Assembly: GCA_900088475.1 (NCBI GenBank)
Contig: FLMG01001637.1
Span: 1 to 34,342 of the forward strand
Reading direction: 5' to 3'
DNA from: Hyphochytrium catenoides
Lineage: Eukaryota; Sar; Hyphochytriomycetes; Hyphochytriales; Hyphochytriaceae
DNA: 34,342 nucleotides
The position numbers and the translations under genes were made by a program. This document shows positions 29,601 to 34,342 of this stretch, one piece after another. Numbering within the stretch: the first letter of the stretch is position 1; each line of letters opens with the position of its first letter. The notes below the pieces were generated by a model. It saw nothing but the letters and a program-made list of their open reading frames with translations, did no database searches and was not told the origin of the DNA.

Positions 29601-30285
29601 TGCGCTTTGCGAGGAACACTTGAAAGCGTGTTCTCTTGTATGCGTTGAGCTACATTCTCCTTGCCTTCTCTCTGTCGCTGGAGTTCGTCTGCCCTTGTGG
29701 GTCTCCCAACATGATGCCGTGGGACGTTAAGAGCTCGGTCCTCTAAAGGAGCGAAGGGCCTCTCCGCCCTTTGAGGCCTTGAGCGGCCATCCAACATTTC
29801 TTCAGGAGCTATCCTGTTATCTCTTCGTCCTACATCTGCACCACCAGGTGCTGCTTGTGCCTTATCTAATGTGTTAGGCTTCTTTACCCTCCCCACGCCG
29901 AACATATTGGTCTCCTTAACAACGAAGGTGCCGTTTTCTTTTGACTGAGGTTTGTAGCCAATCGACCAACCAGCTCCACCATCGTTAGGGTTGACAGCCC
30001 TGATTTTCCCGCACATAAGACAGGAGGGGTTGCCGACAGGATTGTGATAGGTACACGTAGGACAGCTCCAGATGGAGCTGTTGCAGACTCCATGTTGGAC
30101 TGGTGTTCCGCGCACACTCTCTGGTCTGGAGCTGCGGGGTTCTTGATGCTTCGATATGAAGGATTGCTCAATGGCGTCAACTGTCGTGAGATCGATCACA
30201 CTCCAATCCACCTGTACAGCTTGTCAGTTAGTATAGATTATGATGATCCTGCCAGATTCCATACCTCATCCGGAAAGTCTGCCAT
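20612..30285 (-). CDS. FANCM: FANCM-family DNA translocase with NZF, PHD-ePHD (PZP) and ZZ zinc fingers
   Basis: DNA-repair branch-migration enzyme acting at stalled forks. 27 exons, from 30285: 30285-30265, 30211-29465, 29231-29028, 28837-28490, 28326-28124, 27931-27739, 27632-27513, 27329-26913, 26734-26639, 26437-26339, 26268-26042, 25795-24420, 24280-24243, 24035-23945, 23858-23770, 23696-23562, 23528-23474, 23421-23152, 23080-23019, 22892-22659, 22446-22345, 22059-21870, 21680-21476, 21352-21031, 20996-20976, 20922-20863, 20758-20612; 2023 residues. Domains: RanBP2/NZF finger (54-77, [10 protein letters not shown] then CLMC); helicase with PTGLGKT (267), DEAH (369), [28 protein letters not shown] after it as in Mph1/FANCM; PHD with all eight ligands (1318-1365); zinc knuckle and second PHD (about 1376-1490); acidic motif DGSFIDH then [12 protein letters not shown], the FANCM C-terminal signature; ZZ finger (about 1787-1825). 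No ERCC4-like nuclease is seen. Doubtful: exon 18 acceptor and the 21-nt exon. Confidence 0.88.
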
Positions 30286-30416
30286 GACTCGTAGAAAACC
30301 CTAGAAAAAATCAATGGTACTTCCCAAACCTCGGCTCATGAGTAGGGTCCAACATAAACCTTAGCGCGGCATCATCTCCCCTCGAGGCATCCGCCCCAAG
30401 CGAGCTTGACTCAGCA

Positions 30417-30901
30417 ATGCTGCTGACCTTCAGCCCGCCGAGGATTTCGTCTGCTCATGCATTGCGCTATCGACCGGCCATGTTTCGAGTCATTTTACCT
30501 CTACATCTTCTTAGCTATCCTCTACAGTGTCCGATGGTGTCTTAACCTCCACCATCTCATTGCCTCATTGCCTCTCATTGCCTCCCCAGTGGTACGTTGA
30601 GCACTGGCTTTATGGCTGTTTCCTCCTTCTCCTTCTCCTCTCGGTCCTCTTCGCCTACAGAAAGGTGCAAAAAAAAAACGCTGATGAGAGCTTCATTGAG
30701 CTCAAAGAATGCGAAAAGCTCGGAAAGATTTGTAATTTGTCTGTTGGCGCCATTTTAAGGGTGTTGCATCTAGAATCTGGACTTTTTCGATCCGGAATGA
30801 ATCTGCTAACGGCTTTGTATATGATACTCGACTTGCCAGAACTGCACAACAGCAGAGAGAAAGGGCACCCTCGCATTGCTTTGTCGGATGCCGAGCAATG
30901 A
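30417..30901 (+). CDS. possible small single-pass membrane protein
   Basis: An ATG at 30417 opens a frame to about 30534. A 53 bp intron (GTGTCT donor, CCCCAG acceptor at 30590) would join it in phase 0 to an exon ending at a TGA at 30899-30901. That exon encodes WYVEHWLYGCFLLLLLLSVL, a strong membrane segment, then a charged region with a run of lysines and a mixed C terminus. I recognise no family. The donor is weak and the acceptor tract is the TCATTGCC repeat, so this may be chance or transcript leader sequence. Confidence 0.28.
30557..30584 (+). repeat. short tandem repeat, three TCATTGCC units
   Basis: Units at 30557, 30565 and 30575, the third offset by two bases. It forms a pyrimidine-rich tract directly before a possible splice acceptor. 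Confidence 0.85.
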
Positions 30902-31312
30902 TGGTAGAGAGATGATAGATATGTAGAAGGCTGCTGTCCTGTGAGACCGCCGGAGGTCTGTCAAACAAACTACGAAGGTAACGGTGAAGACAGGAGACAA
31001 GCTCCACATGGGTAGCGAAAGAAACTTCAAGAGAAGGCAATCATAGACACCCTACAAAGAAGAGCTGGAGAGGACAGAAGCCACTGGCACGGGTGGGATT
31101 GGGTTAGAAACATCGGTGGGCTTTGGCAAAGGCTGTACGCCTCTAAGAAGACGTGAAGGAGTCTCCTACCTTCAAGGGTGCCAGGGACCCTCATGTCAGC
31201 TTCACATCCTTCGCCATGCCTCCGCATTTGCCCACTGCACCCAAGAAAGGGACTTTAAGATATTCGGCAACTGGGCCTGTCTTCTCAAGTGACTTATGAC
31301 TCTTAGTTCTCT

Positions 31313-34300
31313 ATGATCGTGTCTTCTTTGGGAGGGATGCCTGGCAAGGGGAAGCTGCACGTGCGCGGTAGGAGTTATCATTATCTATGACCGGTGCACA
31401 CACCGCCGTGGCGGTAATCTGAGGTGATATTTCTTGTCTTACAGTGATTGAGGGCATTGATCTCTACCGAGCGCCGCGAGGAGGCAAGAAACGGACAAGC
31501 ATAAAGGATCTTAGAGAGGCGTATGAGAAGACAAAGGATGCCTTCGAGAAGACCCTAAGTGCCGTAGGCATTGGTGATTCTCTGGAGGAAGCGAAGGAGA
31601 CACCCTTTCTCGTCTTGAAGGTTGGAAGCAAGACAGTGAAAACCACGCCTGTACTTTTCTCCACAAAGTGTCAATGGAACGAGGTCAGCTTCCTGATCCC
31701 TGCCAAGATAATAATCCTCTGGATAAAGTGTACTGATCTTTGCACTAATGATCTTAGGACTTTCTGTTCGACGATGTGCTGTTGTCGGATGAGCTTAGGG
31801 TCACTTGCCTAGATAGGCGAAAGGTTGGAGAACCAATGGATGACTCGTCTGGAGGTCTTGGGGACGGCTATCTGGGCCATGGTGAGTAGCAACATCCTAA
31901 TATAAGTTATAGAAGGATATTAGCTAAAACTGGCCCTCTTTAGTCGACATTCCCGTCTCGCGGCTTCCTCCGAACGACAAGGTTGAGCAGTGGTATCAGC
32001 TTATGGCAGAGGTACCACCATGCTTTCGTCGACCAATCGCTCTTTTGTGTTACTTATTCTTTGTCTTCCAACAGTCAAATGCTGCGATAACATTCGGTGC
32101 CGTTCGACTCTCTCTCTCCTTTGAGGCCCTGCAAGGGGAAGGAGGGGACTCTAAGAGCTCCGAAGAAACCCTGCAGCCTCGGTCACTGGCCCCTCTTATT
32201 ATGGCCAGTCCACCGTCTACCAATCTAACACCGCCCGCTCTTGTCAATGTCTTGACTCCTGAAAATGGTGTGACATCCTCTGTGGAAGAGGTTACCCCGA
32301 GACCTAGTGAAGATAGCCGGCCCTCGTCAACAGCTTCAACTCCGGGGAATAGACTTTGGCCCGCGTCCTATCTCCTCACTCCGGGCAATCGCCCTGACTC
32401 GAACAGAAGCCCCGCACGCTCTCCTCTCCGCAGGTCTCATAGACCGCAGAAGGTTGTTCTAGAAGAGCTTCCACCAGGTTTGATTGACTACTTTGCTGTG
32501 GTAGGTCTGGCGCCAGGACCAATTGGCCCTCCACCCGACAGCTGTCCCACCCGAGCCTTCTTATCACCTGCTTCGACCACTGACAGCATTCTGTCAGAAG
32601 AGGTAGAAAGTATTGGGGGAGGAAGTTCGGCAGAGCTGGAACCCGTTGTGCTAGACAGATTTCCTCTTGAAGATCATCCGCCCTCCCCTCTCCCTACCAA
32701 GCTTGAGTGGTTCTGTTTCCCAGCTGGTCTAAAGGTTGTTAGAGGGGAGAAGCCACCTAAACCAGGCTTTAACTCCTTTGTGCTCATTGGAGGCTCAGAA
32801 GGGGCACAAAAAACCTATGTTGCAGCTTTTACATATTTTGTAGTTAGCTCGTCCAATGCCGAACTCTCCCTGGGTTCTGGGCCTGATAAGGGTGGCGGTG
32901 CCGGTGGTGGTGCTTCCCAAGCTAGTGATCGCAGTGGTACGTTTTTTTCCCCTCCAGTATCAATTCCGCTTCCCTCCAGACTCCCTCCCAACCTTCGAGA
33001 GACACACTGACCACTGACCGCTGTGTATGTAGGTGATGAGGCTTGGGCTCCAAGATGTCTATGCCTTCTTTCTCGTTATCCCCTTCTCAAGACACTGGAA
33101 GATATGCTCCTTACTAAATACTCCTGTATGCAGCTGTCGGAAGACCAAACCTACGCTTCTGTCGAGGATTACCTACACTACATTATCTGGAATGTGCCAG
33201 CTCCTATTCCGGGGGTGTTGTCTGTTCAAATAGAGCTAGAAGGGGACAGGAAGAGGTTCAGTCTCCCAGAAGCGGACGATCTTCCACATCTTTCTGTGGG
33301 AATGTCCTCTCTCTTTCAACGCTTTCTGCTGAAGGACGTGCTAACGCTGATTGGTTTGGTGCTATTTGAGTGCAAAATTGTTTTACACTCGTCATCTCCT
33401 GAGCTCCTTACCGAAGTTGCCGAGACCTTGACAGCGCTCATTTATCCTTTCCAGTGGCATCACCCCTATATACCAGTCCTGCCTCAGCTGCTCTCTGAGT
33501 ACATCCAGGCACCTCTCCCTTTTATTTTAGGCGTACAGGTGGGCATGTCGTACTAACTGTGGTAACTCCCGGTCATCGCAGTCTGTCCTAGAATCCCTTG
33601 TTGGAGCTCGTCTGCTTTATGAACTTACCAACTGCCTTCATCTCTCATGTTTTGGATGGCTGAGCTGCGTTGCTGCCACCTCAGTCATACGTTCTCCCTC
33701 CTCATCCGTTACCCATATCAGTGTCCAAATCAGTGCCCTGAATCTAGTCTGTTACATTTCGTCCATACTCTGCCCCATTTACCTTCTCCTTTGCATATTC
33801 AATAGTCTGAAGTTCTCGAGGAAACCCTGATATCAGAGCCTGAAAATCTGGTGTTGGTGGATGTTGACAAGGGGGAGTTGAGGGAGCTGAAAGGGTTGCC
33901 GCCACTCCCACCAGCACACACAAAAATGCTTTACAATAAGCTTCACGAGATTTTATTTCCAGTCAATCTCGAGTAAGTCGTTCTTTGATTTCTCGTGGGT
34001 AGCTTGAATGCGAGAGGTGGTTGGCCTTTGCCTCTCCACGCGCGCTGCATTGCTCCTTCCTTTCCGCTTCCTGCATTTTCTTGAGGCAATTATGATGATT
34101 GTGCTCATGCGAGACTTTGACCTATACCACTCACTGGTCGGCTATTTGGCTGGGCATTCCGTACAGGGGATCTCCAGCTGCGCATGGCCATACCCATTCC
34201 CCGGCTCACTCTGAGCCATCGGGTTGGCAATCGGATGCGTTGGGTGATACCGAGAGATTTCAGGAGGAGCTCGACTCTGGCCAAACGTTAGAGATCCGTT

Positions 34301-34337
34301 GGGCGTTCTGTGAATACTTTGCCTCGCTTTTATATGG
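31313..34337 (+). CDS. C2-DENN domain protein, probable Rab guanine-nucleotide exchange factor (3' part missing)
   Basis: DENN proteins activate Rab GTPases in membrane traffic. Exons in the window: 31313-31367, 31445-31683, 31758-31881, 31944-32011, 32075-32936, 33033-33538, 33806-33972, 34167-34337 with a GT donor at 34338, so the gene continues past the edge. All phases join. The N terminus is a C2 domain: KLHVRVIEGIDLY, TPFLVLKVGSKTVKT, CQWNE, DELRVTCLDRR, DGYLGHVDIPVSRL. A lysine-rich helix of about 40 residues is inserted after the first strand. A Ser/Pro-rich linker follows. Next is the upstream DENN part (LIDYFAVVGL, LPTKLEWFCFPAGLKV, FNSFVLIGGSEG, TYVAAFTYFV) and the core DENN (CLCLLSRYPLLKTLEDML, YIIWNVPAPIPG, LIGLVLFECKIVLHSSSPEL, FQWHHPYIPVLP). 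The downstream DENN starts at LISEPENLVLVDVDKGEL and WAFCEYFASLLYG. The DENN subfamily is not resolved. Confidence 0.92.
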
Positions 34338-34342
34338 GTAAC

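Larger units (their letters stand above)
30286..31312. other. divergent promoter region, FANCM and C2-DENN gene
   Basis: About 1 kb between divergent starts, the largest gap in the window. It contains the weak small-protein candidate at 30417-30901 and a tandem repeat of TCATTGCC at 30557, 30565 and 30575. On the minus strand 31228-31030, short frames (one reading PKPTDVSNPIPPVPVASVL) look slightly protein-like but lack a firm start or splice pair. No RNA gene is seen. Confidence 0.45.

Noticed and set aside
30702-31227. Several short minus-strand ORFs
   Set aside because: No family similarity, no consistent splice pairs and overlap with each other in different frames.

Overview
The window is nuclear DNA from an intron-rich, gene-dense unicellular eukaryote. 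Coding regions are cut into short exons by GT-AG introns of roughly 50 to 270 bp, many with a CTAAC or CTAAA-like branch site just before the acceptor. Intergenic gaps are only about 0.2 to 1 kb. There are no operons, rRNA, tRNA, CRISPR arrays or recognisable transposons. The gene set is broadly eukaryotic and base composition is moderate, so I do not name a species. A protist or algal genome in or near the SAR supergroup is my inference from compactness and intron style. A run of 73 N shows this is a draft assembly.

Layout, left to right: (1) 3..7663 plus, an ISWI chromatin remodeller in 27 exons with an HMG box at each end; (2) 8035..9386 minus, peptidyl-tRNA hydrolase; (3) 9471..9949 minus, a possible small spliced gene; (4) 10229..12734 plus, the APC/C activator Cdh1/Fizzy-related, interrupted by the N gap; (5) 13035..14454 minus, DDX47/Rrp3 RNA helicase; (6) 15091..17396 plus, a compact ARID plus BAF250-type SWI/SNF subunit; (7) 17849..20375 plus, TFIID subunit TAF7; (8) 20612..30285 minus, a 27-exon FANCM-family translocase; (9) 31313 to the right edge, plus, a C2-DENN protein cut off by the window end. 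Exon structures were rebuilt by hand from splice sites, frame continuity and family similarity. Junctions I doubt are flagged.

The genes share no pathway, but five act on chromatin, transcription or the cell cycle (ISWI, Cdh1, ARID/BAF250, TAF7, FANCM).

The main discovery candidate is the FANCM gene. Between its helicase and its conserved C-terminal acidic motif it carries a complete PHD, zinc knuckle, PHD (PZP) module, and after that motif a ZZ zinc finger. A RanBP2/NZF-type zinc finger sits at its N terminus. This would be a DNA-repair translocase with built-in histone-tail readers. The second candidate is the ISWI protein, with two HMG boxes and a segment resembling the winged-helix C terminus of the CAF-1 large subunit.
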